Origin: an uncultured Collinsella sp.
GTDB lineage: Bacteria; Actinomycetota; Coriobacteriia; Coriobacteriales; Coriobacteriaceae
DNA length: 64,000 nt
Direction of reading: 5' to 3'
Assembly (NCBI GenBank): GCA_900544725.1
Contig: UQWK01000001.1
Span: forward strand, 29,215-93,214
The translations under genes were made by a program, and so were the position numbers. The notes below the pieces were generated by a model. It was not told where the DNA came from and did no database searches. It worked only from the letters and a program-made list of their open reading frames with translations. This document shows positions 33,774 through 43,369 of this stretch, piece by piece (the first letter of the stretch is position 1; every line of letters begins with the position of its first letter).

Positions 33774-36773
33774 ATGAGCGACATCATGAGGCCGATCCCG
33801 TTTTCGCAGCTGATGAACTGGATCATCGAGGAGCACAAGACTCAGGGCGCCATCTTTGGCGTGCGCAAGATGGTCACGGCCAACCAGGAGGGCGCGCTTC
33901 CCATTTTTGACGAGCGCATCGAGACTCCGTTTGGCCCGGCCGCCGGCCCCAATACACAGCTTGCCCAGAACATCGTGGCGTCCTATGTGGCCGGTTCCCG
34001 CTTCTTTGAGCTCAAGACCGTTCAGGTTATGGACGGCGAGGAGCTCTCCAAGTGTGTGAACAAGCCCTGCATCGTGGCGCAGGACGAGTGCTACAACTGC
34101 GAGTGGTCGACCGAGCTCGAGGTTCCGCAGGCTTTTGCCGAGTACGTGAAGGCATGGTTTGCCTGCCACCTGATCGCTCGCGAGTACGGCCTGGGCAGCC
34201 CGGACGGCTTTGTCTTTAACATGTCCGTGGGCTATGACCTGGAGGGCATTAAGAGCCCCAAGGTCGATGCGTACATTGAGGGCATGAAGGACGCCAGCGG
34301 CTCTGACGTCTGGAACGAGTGCCGTGCCTGGGCGCTCGCCAACCTGGACAAGTTTGAGCATGTCGACGCCGCGTTTGTCGAGTCCATCCCGGCACGCGTG
34401 TCCAACTCCATCACCGAGTCTACCCTGCACGGCTGCCCGCCGGCGGAGATCGAGCGCATCGCGACCTATCTGATCACCGAGAAGGGCCTCAACACCTACA
34501 TCAAGTGCAACCCCACGCTGCTGGGCTATGAGTTTGCCCGCCAGCGTCTGAACGAGCTGGGCTTTGACTACATCGTCTTCGATGACACGCACTTCCGCGA
34601 GGACCTGCAGTGGGCCGATGCCGTGCCCATGTTCGAGCGCCTGATTGCCCTGTGCGCCGAGCGCGGCCTGGAGTTTGGCGTCAAGCTGACCAACACGTTC
34701 CCCGTCGACGTGACGAGAAACGAGCTGCCCTCCACCGAGATGTACATGTCCGGCCGTTCGCTGTTCTCGCTGACCATCGAGGCTGCTCGCCGCATTACCG
34801 AGCAGTTCGATGGCAAACTGCGCATCAGCTACTCCGGTGGCGCCACGGTCTACAACGTCCGCGCCCTGTATGACGCCGGCATTTGGCCCGTCACCCTGGC
34901 GACCGACGTGCTCAAGCCCGGTGGCTACGAGCGCTTTAGCCAGATGGCCGGCGAGTTTACCGACCTGGACGGCAAGCCGTTCGCGGGTGTCTCTCTCGAC
35001 GCCGTGACCGCGATCCAGGCCGATTCGCTCACCAACTCGCTCTACAAGAAGCCGCTGCGCCCGCTGCCCGATCGCAAGGTCGCCGGCAAGAGCCCGCTTT
35101 CCGACTGCTTTACCACGCCGTGCCGCACGAGCTGCCCCATCCAGCAGGATATTCCCGCCTACCTGGCGGCCGTTGACGAGGGCCGCTTCGAGGACGCACT
35201 CAACATCATCATCGAGCGCAACGCCCTGCCGTTCATTACCGGCACCATCTGCCCGCATCCCTGCGGCCGTGCCTGCGAGCGCGCGTTCTACGAGCCCGAG
35301 GGCGCCCAGATCCGCGCCAGCAAGCTCAAGGCCGCCCGCGAGGCCATGACCGCCGTGCTGCCCAAGCTGCGCGCCCAGGCCATCGCCAACGACGGCGAGC
35401 GCAACGTTGCCGTTATCGGCGGCGGCCCTGCCGGTCTGGCGACGGCGTTCTTCCTGACGCGCGCCGGCGTGCCCGTCACCATCTTTGAGGCCCGCGATTC
35501 GCTCGGCGGCGTGGTCCGTCACGTGATCCCCGAGTTCCGTATCGCCAGCGACGATATCTCGCACGATGCCGAGCTCTGCCTGGCCTTTGGCGCCAAGGTT
35601 CAGCTCAACGCCCGCGTGGAGTCCATCGACGAGCTCAAGGCCCAGGGCTTTACCGACGTGGTCGTGGCCACCGGCGCCTGGATGCCCGGCTCTGCAGGCT
35701 TGGGCGAGGGTGCCGAGCTCGACGTGCTGGAGTTCCTCGAGGCCGCCAAGAAGGGCGAGAAGCTCGAGCTGGGCGAGGACGTCGTGGTCATCGGCGCCGG
35801 CAACACCGCCATGGACGCGGCCCGCGTGGCCAAGCGCCTGGCTGGCGTGAAGAACGTGCGCCTGGTGTATCGCCGCACCAAGAAGCAGATGCCCGCCGAC
35901 GAGGAAGAGCTTGATCTTGCTCTTGCCGACGGCGTTGAGTTCTGCGAGCTGCTGGCGCCCAAGGCACTTAACGGCGCCGTGCTGACCTGCGACGTTATGG
36001 AGCTTGGCGAGCCGGATGCAAGCGGCCGTCGCAGCCCTGTCGCCACGGGTGAGACCGTCGAGCTTCCTGCCACCACGGTGATCTGCGCCGTTGGCGAGGG
36101 CATCGACGCCAGCCTGTACGATGCCGCGGGCGTTGAGCACGACCGTCGCGGCCGCCTTGCCGCCACCTCCACCGGCGTCGAGGGCGTCTGGGCTGCGGGC
36201 GACTGCCGTCGCGGTCCTGCCACCGTGGTCGAGGCTATTGCCGACGCCGCCGAGGTCGCCCGTGCCATCGCCGGCGTGGACTTTAACAAGTACGCCGATT
36301 GCAACGAGCAGGCTGGCCGCGAGGGCACCTGCTACGAGCGCAAGGGGTCGCTGTGCCGCGACAAGCGCAACTGCACCAAGACCCGCTGCCTGGGCTGCGG
36401 CTCGGTATGCGAGGTCTGCTGCGACGTGTGCCCCAACCGCGCCAACGTGGCAATTAAGGTGCCGGGCCTGGCCAAGCATCAGGTCGTCCACGTCGATGGC
36501 ATGTGCAACGAGTGCGGCAACTGCGCCGTGTTCTGCCCCTACCAGGAGGGCCGTCCCTACAAGGACAAGCTCACCCTGTTCTGGAGCGATCAGGACATGG
36601 AGAACTCCGAGAACGAGGGCTTCCTGGCCGTGGACGAGGACCACTTTAAGGTCCGCGTCGCCGGCACGGTCCGCACCGTCTCGGTCGATGCCGTCAACAC
36701 CGGTCTGCCCGAGGCCGTCCGCCTGACCATCAGGGCCGTGCGCGACAACTATTCGTACCTTCTTAAGAAATAG
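33774..36773 (+). CDS. ygfK: YgfK-type putative selenate reductase subunit (iron-sulfur flavoprotein)
   Basis: The 999-residue protein resembles a fusion of a dihydroorotate/dihydropyrimidine dehydrogenase-like barrel (residues about 1-430) and a GltD-like NAD(P)H:FAD module. Cys sets CRTSCPIQQDIP near 448 and CPHPCGRACERAF near 492 precede the Rossmann motifs VAVIGGGPAGLATAF (near 545) and VVIGAGNTAMDAAR (near 673). Two ferredoxin-type clusters end it (CLGCGSVCEVCCDVCP near 872, CNECGNCAVFCP near 910). The family name comes from selenate work in E. coli; its neighbours and published genetics point to uric acid breakdown. The ATG follows GAGAGGAG. Confidence 0.92.
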   Translation: MSDIMRPIPFSQLMNWIIEEHKTQGAIFGVRKMVTANQEGALPIFDERIETPFGPAAGPNTQLAQNIVASYVAGSRFFELKTVQVMDGEELSKCVNKPCIVAQDECYNCEWSTELEVPQAFAEYVKAWFACHLIAREYGLGSPDGFVFNMSVGYDLEGIKSPKVDAYIEGMKDASGSDVWNECRAWALANLDKFEHVDAAFVESIPARVSNSITESTLHGCPPAEIERIATYLITEKGLNTYIKCNPTLLGYEFARQRLNELGFDYIVFDDTHFREDLQWADAVPMFERLIALCAERGLEFGVKLTNTFPVDVTRNELPSTEMYMSGRSLFSLTIEAARRITEQFDGKLRISYSGGATVYNVRALYDAGIWPVTLATDVLKPGGYERFSQMAGEFTDLDGKPFAGVSLDAVTAIQADSLTNSLYKKPLRPLPDRKVAGKSPLSDCFTTPCRTSCPIQQDIPAYLAAVDEGRFEDALNIIIERNALPFITGTICPHPCGRACERAFYEPEGAQIRASKLKAAREAMTAVLPKLRAQAIANDGERNVAVIGGGPAGLATAFFLTRAGVPVTIFEARDSLGGVVRHVIPEFRIASDDISHDAELCLAFGAKVQLNARVESIDELKAQGFTDVVVATGAWMPGSAGLGEGAELDVLEFLEAAKKGEKLELGEDVVVIGAGNTAMDAARVAKRLAGVKNVRLVYRRTKKQMPADEEELDLALADGVEFCELLAPKALNGAVLTCDVMELGEPDASGRRSPVATGETVELPATTVICAVGEGIDASLYDAAGVEHDRRGRLAATSTGVEGVWAAGDCRRGPATVVEAIADAAEVARAIAGVDFNKYADCNEQAGREGTCYERKGSLCRDKRNCTKTRCLGCGSVCEVCCDVCPNRANVAIKVPGLAKHQVVHVDGMCNECGNCAVFCPYQEGRPYKDKLTLFWSDQDMENSENEGFLAVDEDHFKVRVAGTVRTVSVDAVNTGLPEAVRLTIRAVRDNYSYLLKK

Positions 36774-36784
36774 GCGAGTCTCTT

Positions 36785-37264
36785 ATGGCCAAATCCATTC
36801 AACATCACGTGGCCTACGTTGCCTGCGGAAGCGGCTGTGCTTCCGCAGGCGGCGACGCCCGCTGCAGCGAAGGCTGCATTGGCTGTGGCGCCTGCGTTAC
36901 GGCCTGCCCCCACGGTGCCATCGCGCTGGTCGACGGCGTCGCCCGTGTGGACCGCTCCAAGTGCACGGGCTGTGGCCTGTGCGGCATGGCGTGCCCGCAG
37001 CGCGTGATTGCCTTCGTTCCCGGCTACCAGAACATCCTGGTGCGCTGCAACAACACCGATAAGGGCGCCATTGCGCGCAAGATCTGCGACACCAGCTGCA
37101 TCGGTTGCGGCATGTGCGCCAAAAAGTGCCCTGCCGGCGCTATCCGCATCGAGGACAACTGCGCCCATATCGACGGCACGGACTGCCTGTCGTGCGGCAT
37201 GTGCGCCGTCGTCTGCCCGCATGGCGCCATCCACGACCGCACCGGTATCGCCGCCGGCGTGTAG
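36785..37264 (+). CDS. Ferredoxin-like protein with four 4Fe-4S motifs
   Basis: The 159-residue protein has four CxxCGxCxxxCP-type sets: CIGCGACVTACP, CTGCGLCGMACP, CIGCGMCAKKCP and CLSCGMCAVVCP. It resembles the RnfB-like electron carriers next to ygfK and xdhD in other genomes. It probably passes electrons between the xanthine dehydrogenase and YgfK. It lies 11 bases after ygfK and 12 before the dehydrogenase gene. Confidence 0.9.
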   Translation: MAKSIQHHVAYVACGSGCASAGGDARCSEGCIGCGACVTACPHGAIALVDGVARVDRSKCTGCGLCGMACPQRVIAFVPGYQNILVRCNNTDKGAIARKICDTSCIGCGMCAKKCPAGAIRIEDNCAHIDGTDCLSCGMCAVVCPHGAIHDRTGIAAGV

Positions 37265-37276
37265 AAGGGAATCACC

Positions 37277-40054
37277 ATGGCACAGGAATTCACTTTTACC
37301 GTTAACGGCGTCGAGCACACGACGACCCAAAACAAACCGCTGCTGCGCTATCTGCGCGACGACCTGCACATTCACTCCGCCAAGGACGGCTGCTCCGAGG
37401 GCGCCTGCGGCACCTGCACCATCCATGTGGACGGTGCGGCCGTCAAGGCGTGCGTGCTGACCACCGCCCTTGCCGCCGGCCGCGACATCGTGACTGTCGA
37501 GGGCCTGCCCGAGAACGTGCGCGAGGCGTTTGTGTACGCCTTTGGCGCCGTGGGCGCCGTGCAGTGCGGCTTTTGTATCCCCGGTATGGTCATGGCGGGT
37601 GCAGCGCTCATCGCCGAGGATCCCGAGCCTACCGAGGAGCAGATCAAGTACGCCATCCGCGGCAATGTTTGCCGCTGCACCGGCTACAAAAAGATTATCG
37701 AGGGCATCTCGCTGGCAGCTGCGGTGCTCCGTGGCGAAAAGCAGATCGACGAGGATCTGGAGCGCGGCGACGACTACGGCGTGGGCAAGCGCGCCTTCCG
37801 TATTGACGTGCGCAAGAAGGTGCTCGGCGAGGGCAAGTATCCCGACGACATCGACGAGCTCGATCAGCCGGGTCTGACCTACGCCAGCGCTGTGCGCTCC
37901 AAGTATCCGCGCGCCCGCGTGCTCTCCATCGATACCTCCAAGGCCGAGGTCCTACCCGGTGTGGTTGGCATCCTGCGCGCCGAGGACGTGCCGGTCAACC
38001 AGGTCGGCCACCTTATCCAGGACTGGGACGTCATGATCGCCCAGGGCGACATCACCCGCTGCGTGGGCGATGCCATCGTGCTGGTGGTTGCCGAGGACGA
38101 GGCGACGCTCGAGAAGGCCAAGAAGCTCGTAAAGATTGATTACGAGCCGCTGGAGCCCGTGCGCAACATCGCCGAGGCCAGGTCTGCCGACGCCCCGCGC
38201 CTGCACGACAGCTTCTTTGCCTTTGGCAACACGGTGGAGCTCAAGGACAACGTGTGCCAGAGCCGCCATGTGACGCGCGGCGACGCCGCCAAGGCGCTGG
38301 CGGAGAGCGCATTCACCGTGACGCAACGCTTTACTACGCCCTTTACCGAGCATGCCTTCTTGGAGCCCGAGTGCGCCGTTGCCTTCCCGTACAAGAATGG
38401 CGTCAAGGTGCAGTCGACCGACCAGGGCGCCTACGACACGCGCAAAGAGTGTGCCCACATGTTTGGCTGGGATAGCGAACCCGAGCGTGTGGTCGTCGAG
38501 ACTATGCTCGTGGGCGGCGGTTTTGGCGGCAAGGAGGACGTGTCCATCCAGCACCTGGCTGCGCTCGCCGCATATAAGTTCCAGCGTCCTGTGAAGTGCA
38601 AGCTCACGCGCGCCGAGTCGCTCGCGTTTCATCCCAAGCGCCACGCCATGGACGGCACCTTTACACTGGGCTGCGACGCCGAGGGCAACTTTACCGGCCT
38701 GGACTGCGAGATCAACTTTGACACCGGCGCCTACGCGTCGCTGTGCGGCCCGGTGCTCGAGCGCGCCTGCACGCATGCCGTCGGCCCCTACAAGTACCAG
38801 AACACCGACATTCGCGGCTTTGGTTACTACACCAACAACCCGCCTGCCGGCGCGTACCGCGGCTTTGGCGTCTGCCAGTCCGAGTTTGCGCTCGAGAGCT
38901 TGATCGACCTGTTGGCAGAGAAGGTCGGCCTGGATCCGTGGGAGATTCGCTACCGCAACGCCATCGAGCCGGGCGAGGTTCTGCCCAACGGCCAGATTGC
39001 CGATTGCTCCACGGCGCTTAAAGAGACGCTGCTCGAGGTCAAGGATGCCTACTACGCGCATCCCGGACACGCCGGTATCGCCTGCGCCATGAAGAACGCC
39101 GGCGTGGGCGTGGGCCTGCCCGATGCCGGCCGCTGCAAGATCCGCATCGAGAACGGCGTGGCCGTGGTCTATGCCGCCACGTCCGACATCGGCCAGGGCT
39201 GCAACACCGTCTTTTTGCAAGACGTTGCCGAGGCATGCGGCCTGCCGCTTCGCTGCATCGCCAACGGCGAGTGCTCCACCGAGAACGCTCCCGACTCCGG
39301 CACCACGTCTGGCTCGCGTCAGACGGTCGTGACCGGCGAGGCCGTGCGCGGTGCCGCCTTCTTGCTGCGCGATGCCATGCTTGACGTCGAGGCCGGCAAG
39401 CCCGCACCTGCCGCCCCGGTGAGCGCCCACGGCGACGGCGTCAAGATCGAGTACGACGACGGTCGCGCCTATCGGCTGCGCACGCAGGAGCTCGTCGCCG
39501 GCCAGGGTATGCATCCTCAGGATCCCGCGGCTGCCATCAAGGCGCTCGAGGGATGCGAGTTTGGCTACGTGTACCTGGAGCCGACCGACAAGCTGGGCGC
39601 CGACGTTCCCAACCCCAAGAGCCACATCTGCTACGGGTTTGCCACGCATGTGGTCATTCTGGATGATGACGGCCGCGTGAGCGAGGTCTATGCCGCGCAC
39701 GATTCCGGCAAGGTGGTCAACCCCATCTCCATCCAGGGTCAGATCGAAGGCGGCGTGCTCATGGGTATGGGCTATGCGCTTACCGAGGACTGGCCGCTCA
39801 AGGACTGCGTGCCCCAGGCAAGGTACGGCACGCTCGGGTTGTTCCGTGCGCCCGAGATTCCGGATATCCACGCCATCTACGTGGAGAAGGACGAGCTGCT
39901 GCCTGTGGCATATGGCGGCAAGGGCATCGGCGAGATCGCAACGATCCCCACGGCGCCCGCCGTACAGAACGCTTACCGCGCGTTTGACGGCAAGCTGCGT
40001 CCAAATCTGCCCATGGTGGATACGCCATACAGCCGCGCCCGTCACCGCGGCTAG
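37277..40054 (+). CDS. Selenium-dependent-type xanthine dehydrogenase, single chain (XdhD-like)
   Basis: The 925-residue molybdenum hydroxylase contains, in order, a plant-type 2Fe-2S domain (C39, C44, C47 in DGCSEGACGTC), a second 2Fe-2S helical domain (QCGFCIPGM and NVCRCTGYKK) and the molybdopterin domains from about residue 175. Those carry GGGFGGKEDVS near 413, AYRGFGVCQSEFALE and GKGIGEIATIPTAP with the catalytic Glu. There is no FAD domain and no ygfM-like gene nearby. Selenium dependence is inferred from yqeB, yqeC and the whole cluster; the selenium is a cofactor ligand, so no selenocysteine codon is expected. Confidence 0.92.
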   Translation: MAQEFTFTVNGVEHTTTQNKPLLRYLRDDLHIHSAKDGCSEGACGTCTIHVDGAAVKACVLTTALAAGRDIVTVEGLPENVREAFVYAFGAVGAVQCGFCIPGMVMAGAALIAEDPEPTEEQIKYAIRGNVCRCTGYKKIIEGISLAAAVLRGEKQIDEDLERGDDYGVGKRAFRIDVRKKVLGEGKYPDDIDELDQPGLTYASAVRSKYPRARVLSIDTSKAEVLPGVVGILRAEDVPVNQVGHLIQDWDVMIAQGDITRCVGDAIVLVVAEDEATLEKAKKLVKIDYEPLEPVRNIAEARSADAPRLHDSFFAFGNTVELKDNVCQSRHVTRGDAAKALAESAFTVTQRFTTPFTEHAFLEPECAVAFPYKNGVKVQSTDQGAYDTRKECAHMFGWDSEPERVVVETMLVGGGFGGKEDVSIQHLAALAAYKFQRPVKCKLTRAESLAFHPKRHAMDGTFTLGCDAEGNFTGLDCEINFDTGAYASLCGPVLERACTHAVGPYKYQNTDIRGFGYYTNNPPAGAYRGFGVCQSEFALESLIDLLAEKVGLDPWEIRYRNAIEPGEVLPNGQIADCSTALKETLLEVKDAYYAHPGHAGIACAMKNAGVGVGLPDAGRCKIRIENGVAVVYAATSDIGQGCNTVFLQDVAEACGLPLRCIANGECSTENAPDSGTTSGSRQTVVTGEAVRGAAFLLRDAMLDVEAGKPAPAAPVSAHGDGVKIEYDDGRAYRLRTQELVAGQGMHPQDPAAAIKALEGCEFGYVYLEPTDKLGADVPNPKSHICYGFATHVVILDDDGRVSEVYAAHDSGKVVNPISIQGQIEGGVLMGMGYALTEDWPLKDCVPQARYGTLGLFRAPEIPDIHAIYVEKDELLPVAYGGKGIGEIATIPTAPAVQNAYRAFDGKLRPNLPMVDTPYSRARHRG

Positions 40055-40122
40055 GGTAGGGCGCAGACGGCATTGCTGACGAGCTGTTCGCGCTCAACAT
40101 CAACTGCATATGCTGCACCTTT

Positions 40123-40156
40123 GGCCCCGGCTCCATCGCGAGCCGGGGCCTTTTGT
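40123..40156 (+). terminator. Terminator after the xanthine dehydrogenase gene
   Basis: GGCCCCGGCT pairs perfectly with AGCCGGGGCC around CCATCGCG and is followed by TTTTGTTT. It ends the ssnA-ygfK-ferredoxin-dehydrogenase transcript. Confidence 0.93.
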
Positions 40157-40223
40157 TTGGAGCGGAGACAGCATCCCGGAATTCGGGCAATCCGGTGGTC
40201 AGGGGTTGAGCGAGCGTCGCGCT

Positions 40224-40315
40224 AAGGATGTCAAGCGTAAAACCTTCAATGAAAATGGCGTAAAAACTACATTGAAAGTAGCGTAAAATCAGCATTGAGA
40301 ATGGCGTAATTTCGC
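40224..40315. repeat. Four tandem 23-bp repeats upstream of the DUF4143 gene
   Basis: Units begin at 40224, 40247, 40270 and 40293, an exact 23-base step. The last three share CATTGAAAGTAGCGTAA with a few changes; the first keeps mainly AGCGTAAAA at the matching position. They end 30 bases before the DUF4143 start codon. The period is about two helical turns, which would suit a protein-binding array. Confidence 0.8.
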
Positions 40316-40345
40316 ATATCGCGTGATAGAGAGGGACGGCCGTCT

Positions 40346-41641
40346 ATGGATGCACCAAAGAGATTGACCCAAAAGGGATATAGGCCCCGGCTCATAGAGG
40401 AGCGCCTCGACACCCTTATGCGGGCGTTTGGCTGTGTGGAGATCAACGGCCCCAAATGGTGCGGCAAGACCTGGACGGCGCTCTCTCGCTCGGCGAGCGT
40501 CTCCAGGCTCGATGAGCCTGCGCAGCGCGCGGCGGCAGAGGTCGACCCAAGCCTGGCACTCATCGGCGATGCGCCACACCTGGTCGATGAATGGCAGGAG
40601 GTGCCCGAGGTTTGGGATGCCGCCCGGCGCTTCGTGGACGCGAGCGGCAACGAACGCGGGACACTTTTGCTCACGGGCTCGACCGCGCTCAAAAGCGAGG
40701 AGCGCAGCCATGTTCGTCATTCCGGCACGGGTAGGATCGCCCGTCTGTCAATGCGCCCCATGGCCCTGTGTGAGTCGAGCGACGGCGAGCCGCTCGTGTC
40801 ACTGGCAAGCCTCTTTAAGGGCGAGGGTTTTGCCCCTCAGCGTCGCGAGAGCACGGTGGATGACGTCGCCCGCTGGTGCTGCAGGGGCGGTTGGCCTGCA
40901 AACCTTGGGCTTTCGGATGATCTTGCGCGAGAGACGGCAAGCCAGTACGTGCACTCGGTGCTCGACGTCAACGTGCTGGACGAGGGCATGTCGCCCGAGC
41001 TTGCACACGGCCTTTTGCGAGCTCTTGCCATGAACGAGAGCCAGGCTGTCACGTACAAGACGCTCGTAAAGGACGCCTCGTACGGTGAGGCGGGCCCCGA
41101 CGAGAGGACCATCGCTGCGTACTTGGACCTCTTCAACAGGCTCAAGCTGACCGAGGACCTGTGCGGATGGGAGCCGCCCATGCGCTCGAAGGCCCGCGTT
41201 CGCGTGCGCCCCAAGCGCTACTTCTGTGACCCGTCACTTGCGGCGGCGTTGCTGGGGGCTACCCCTGAGCGGCTGCTTGGCGATATGCAAACGCTGGGGA
41301 TGCTCTTTGAGAATCTCGTCCTGCGCGACATGCGCGTGTTCCTTTCCACCTACGGCGGTGTCGACAACAGTGTCCATTATTTCCGAGATGAGAAGGGCCT
41401 TGAGGTCGATCTGATCGTTGAGCACGACGGGCGTTGGGGAGCCATCGAGGTCAAACTGAGTGATGCGAAAGCAGACGATGGAGCGAGAAATCTCAAGGCG
41501 CTGGAGAAGAAAGTGCTCTCCAATCCTGCCGCCCAGAATGCTGCGCCGGCGTTTTTGGCGGTTGTGGTTGGAAAGGGAAGCATCGCCTACACGCGCGACG
41601 ACGGCGTAGCAGTGATTCCCATGGCGGCACTTGGGGCGTAG
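40346..41641 (+). CDS. ATP-binding protein with DUF4143 domain
   Basis: The 431-residue protein has an N-terminal AAA-type ATPase part with an altered P-loop INGPKWCGKTWTA and the Walker B-like LVDEWQEVPEVWD. A central region and a C-terminal DUF4143 domain with a nuclease-like fold (GLEVDLIVEHDGRWGAIEVKLS, the D-(D/E)xK-type arrangement) follow. The family is widespread and its function is unknown. It lies alone, facing away from the purine operon, and interrupts the cluster. Confidence 0.88.
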   Translation: MDAPKRLTQKGYRPRLIEERLDTLMRAFGCVEINGPKWCGKTWTALSRSASVSRLDEPAQRAAAEVDPSLALIGDAPHLVDEWQEVPEVWDAARRFVDASGNERGTLLLTGSTALKSEERSHVRHSGTGRIARLSMRPMALCESSDGEPLVSLASLFKGEGFAPQRRESTVDDVARWCCRGGWPANLGLSDDLARETASQYVHSVLDVNVLDEGMSPELAHGLLRALAMNESQAVTYKTLVKDASYGEAGPDERTIAAYLDLFNRLKLTEDLCGWEPPMRSKARVRVRPKRYFCDPSLAAALLGATPERLLGDMQTLGMLFENLVLRDMRVFLSTYGGVDNSVHYFRDEKGLEVDLIVEHDGRWGAIEVKLSDAKADDGARNLKALEKKVLSNPAAQNAAPAFLAVVVGKGSIAYTRDDGVAVIPMAALGA

Positions 41642-42100
41642 TGGTTTTGCGGGCGTGCCGTGCTTCCTTTACCGAAAATCCATTTGGTAAACCAGATGCT
41701 CGCGGATAGAATAAAGTTGACGGCAGCCCAAGTGGTGAAGAGCTGGGCAGCGCCGTTGCTTGGTCAAGAGGTCAGTGCCTTAATGGCAGCGACTTGTTAT
41801 GCTTCGAATGCTGCTTGAGTGCCTCGGAAATTTCGATAAGCGCCGTGAAGAGCGAGACCAAAGCAACCAAGAGCTCTACGAGCTCTGATGGGCCCGGGAT
41901 GACCTCTGATTCAAGTCACCGGGCCTCAATCTTTTTTATCCATTTGAATAGAGTGGGCGGCGCCCTTGGGGTCGACCGTATGGCGTGTGCCTGGCGCGCG
42001 TGGTATTGCGCTCCGCTTTCATGTCCGCACGGGCGCCTATCCTTACGGCAATGTAGCCGCCTATGTGGCGAGCGGTAGTTGACGGAGAAAGGCCCTAACT
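41642..42100. other. 459-base gap with a terminator and possible small transcript
   Basis: No clear gene is seen. A plus-strand terminator at 41891-41938 lies 250 bases after the DUF4143 stop, so a small plus-strand RNA is possible between about 41700 and 41940; it could encode 29 residues from the ATG at 41800 (MLRMLLECLGNFDK...). Antisense to it, 41870-41772 from a TTG could encode a 32-residue hydrophobic peptide (MVALVSLFTALIEISEAL...). Neither has a good ribosome binding site. Confidence 0.35.
41891..41938 (+). terminator. Rho-independent terminator with no clear gene upstream
   Basis: GGCCCGG-GA-TGAC pairs with GTCA-CCGGGCC, and CTTTTTTA follows nine bases later. It terminates plus-strand transcription in the gap after the DUF4143 gene. 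Confidence 0.8.
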
Positions 42101-42835
42101 GTGTCAGCTGAAAAGACGCCGTGTATCTCGGCTATCGATACGACGAACTTTGCGCGCCAGATCGTGCTGGACTTTGAGTTTGCGCCGGTGCCAAAGCAGC
42201 GCCAGCGCCGTGGACTGCGCAACGAGATTATTGAGGTCGGCGCCGTCAAGCTCGATTACCACGGCAACGTTATGGGCGAGTTCTCGCAGTTTGTGCAGAC
42301 GGAATTTACCGAAGGCGTTGCGTTCCCTGTCCGCGAGCTTACGGGGATATCGGCTGTGGACACCGCGATGGCCGATCCGCTCTACGTGGTGATCAAAAGG
42401 CTCAGCGATTGGATCGGTCGCCACTCCGCCCAGATAGTTTGCTGGAGCGGGACGGACCGTCGACAGCTTTTGACCGAGTGCCAGGCAAAGCACATAGACC
42501 TTTCCGCATTTCCTGCGGACTGGGCCGACCTGCAGGCGTTTTACACCTCGATTATGGACGTAGGCAGCCACGGGCGTGTCTCGCTGGGCGACGCGGCAAC
42601 GTGGTTTGGCATCGAGTTTGACGAGTCGACGGGGCACGCCCACAGTGCTTTGGCCGATGCGCGCGTAACCGCCAAATTGCTCAGGCAGATGATGGACGGG
42701 GACTACCACGTGAGCCCGCGCGCCCAGGAAGTCCGCCAGCGGTGGGGGATGGGCGAGCGGGCCCAGACACGCCTTTCCAGCAAGTGCCCCGAGCTGGGCG
42801 ACCTGCTGCTGAGACTGAAGGCGGAGGGGAGGTAG
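42101..42835 (+). CDS. DEDDh 3'-5' exonuclease family protein
   Basis: The 244-residue protein has the exonuclease fold of DnaQ and KapD relatives: the Asp/Glu pair in VLDFEFAPVP, EIIEVGAVKL, an Asp in the middle part (TDRRQL) and the final HSALADARVTAKLL with His and Asp. Such enzymes trim DNA or RNA 3' ends. The GTG start follows GGAGAAAGG. The C-terminal tail is basic (RAQTRLSSK). Confidence 0.87.
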   Translation: MSAEKTPCISAIDTTNFARQIVLDFEFAPVPKQRQRRGLRNEIIEVGAVKLDYHGNVMGEFSQFVQTEFTEGVAFPVRELTGISAVDTAMADPLYVVIKRLSDWIGRHSAQIVCWSGTDRRQLLTECQAKHIDLSAFPADWADLQAFYTSIMDVGSHGRVSLGDAATWFGIEFDESTGHAHSALADARVTAKLLRQMMDGDYHVSPRAQEVRQRWGMGERAQTRLSSKCPELGDLLLRLKAEGR

Positions 42836-42897
42836 GCCTTTTGAGAACGCCATTCGGTTTGGCATGGCGGAGCTGTAAGCGCGACTCCGCCCTGCTG

Positions 42898-43369
42898 TTT
42901 GAATTGAAGCGTCAACCAGTATGACGAGCTGTCTGGCCTGTCTGCCTACACCCCCCGCGATCCCGCGCGCGGCACTCAGCAGCTCGTACTCCCTCTGGCT
43001 CCATTGGCACAGATCGGTCGCGCGTACGGCGTCGCGGCACAGGTCCAGGAACACCTCGGCTCCCTCGCAGAAGCACTCGCGGGCAAAGGCGCCCGAGCCG
43101 CTTGCGATGCACATGCCGTCGGCGAAGAGCTTCCAGCTGGACGGCTCGCGCAAGTCATCTCCGAGCAGCTTGATCTGCAGTACGTGCGGGTCACCGGCGG
43201 TGCAGAGCTCTTCCTCGAGCACCTGCACCGTAAAGCGCATCTGGTGGGAGAGACTGCTCTTGACCATGGCCGAGGCGTAGCCATTCGGCTTGTCCAGAAA
43301 ATGCATTCGTTTTGGCTTGACTGCCAGGTTGTGGAAGTTGCGCTCGCTGCGCACGGAGAAATTGTCCAT
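42898..43369 (-). pseudogene. Hypothetical gene whose frame does not end before the antisense exonuclease
   Basis: Reading starts at the ATG at 43369, after AAAGGAGTCCGT, with MDNFSVRSERNFHNLAVKPK. It continues with credible protein sequence to about residue 155 (REYELLSAARGIAGG). The frame then stays open through a hairpin (GGCGGAG/CTCCGCC at about 42864-42889) and the whole exonuclease gene to 42104. A natural end near 42900 is likely, so a frameshift or lost stop is suspected, possibly at the run of six G at 42951-42956. The end given is approximate. Function unknown. Confidence 0.4.

Noticed and set aside
33621..36644. Minus-strand open frame of 1007 codons opposite ygfK
   Set aside because: Antisense of a well-supported gene, no recognisable domain.
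37277..40054. Selenocysteine codon in the xanthine dehydrogenase
   Set aside because: The frame is complete without in-frame TGA. In this enzyme class selenium is a cofactor ligand, not part of the chain.
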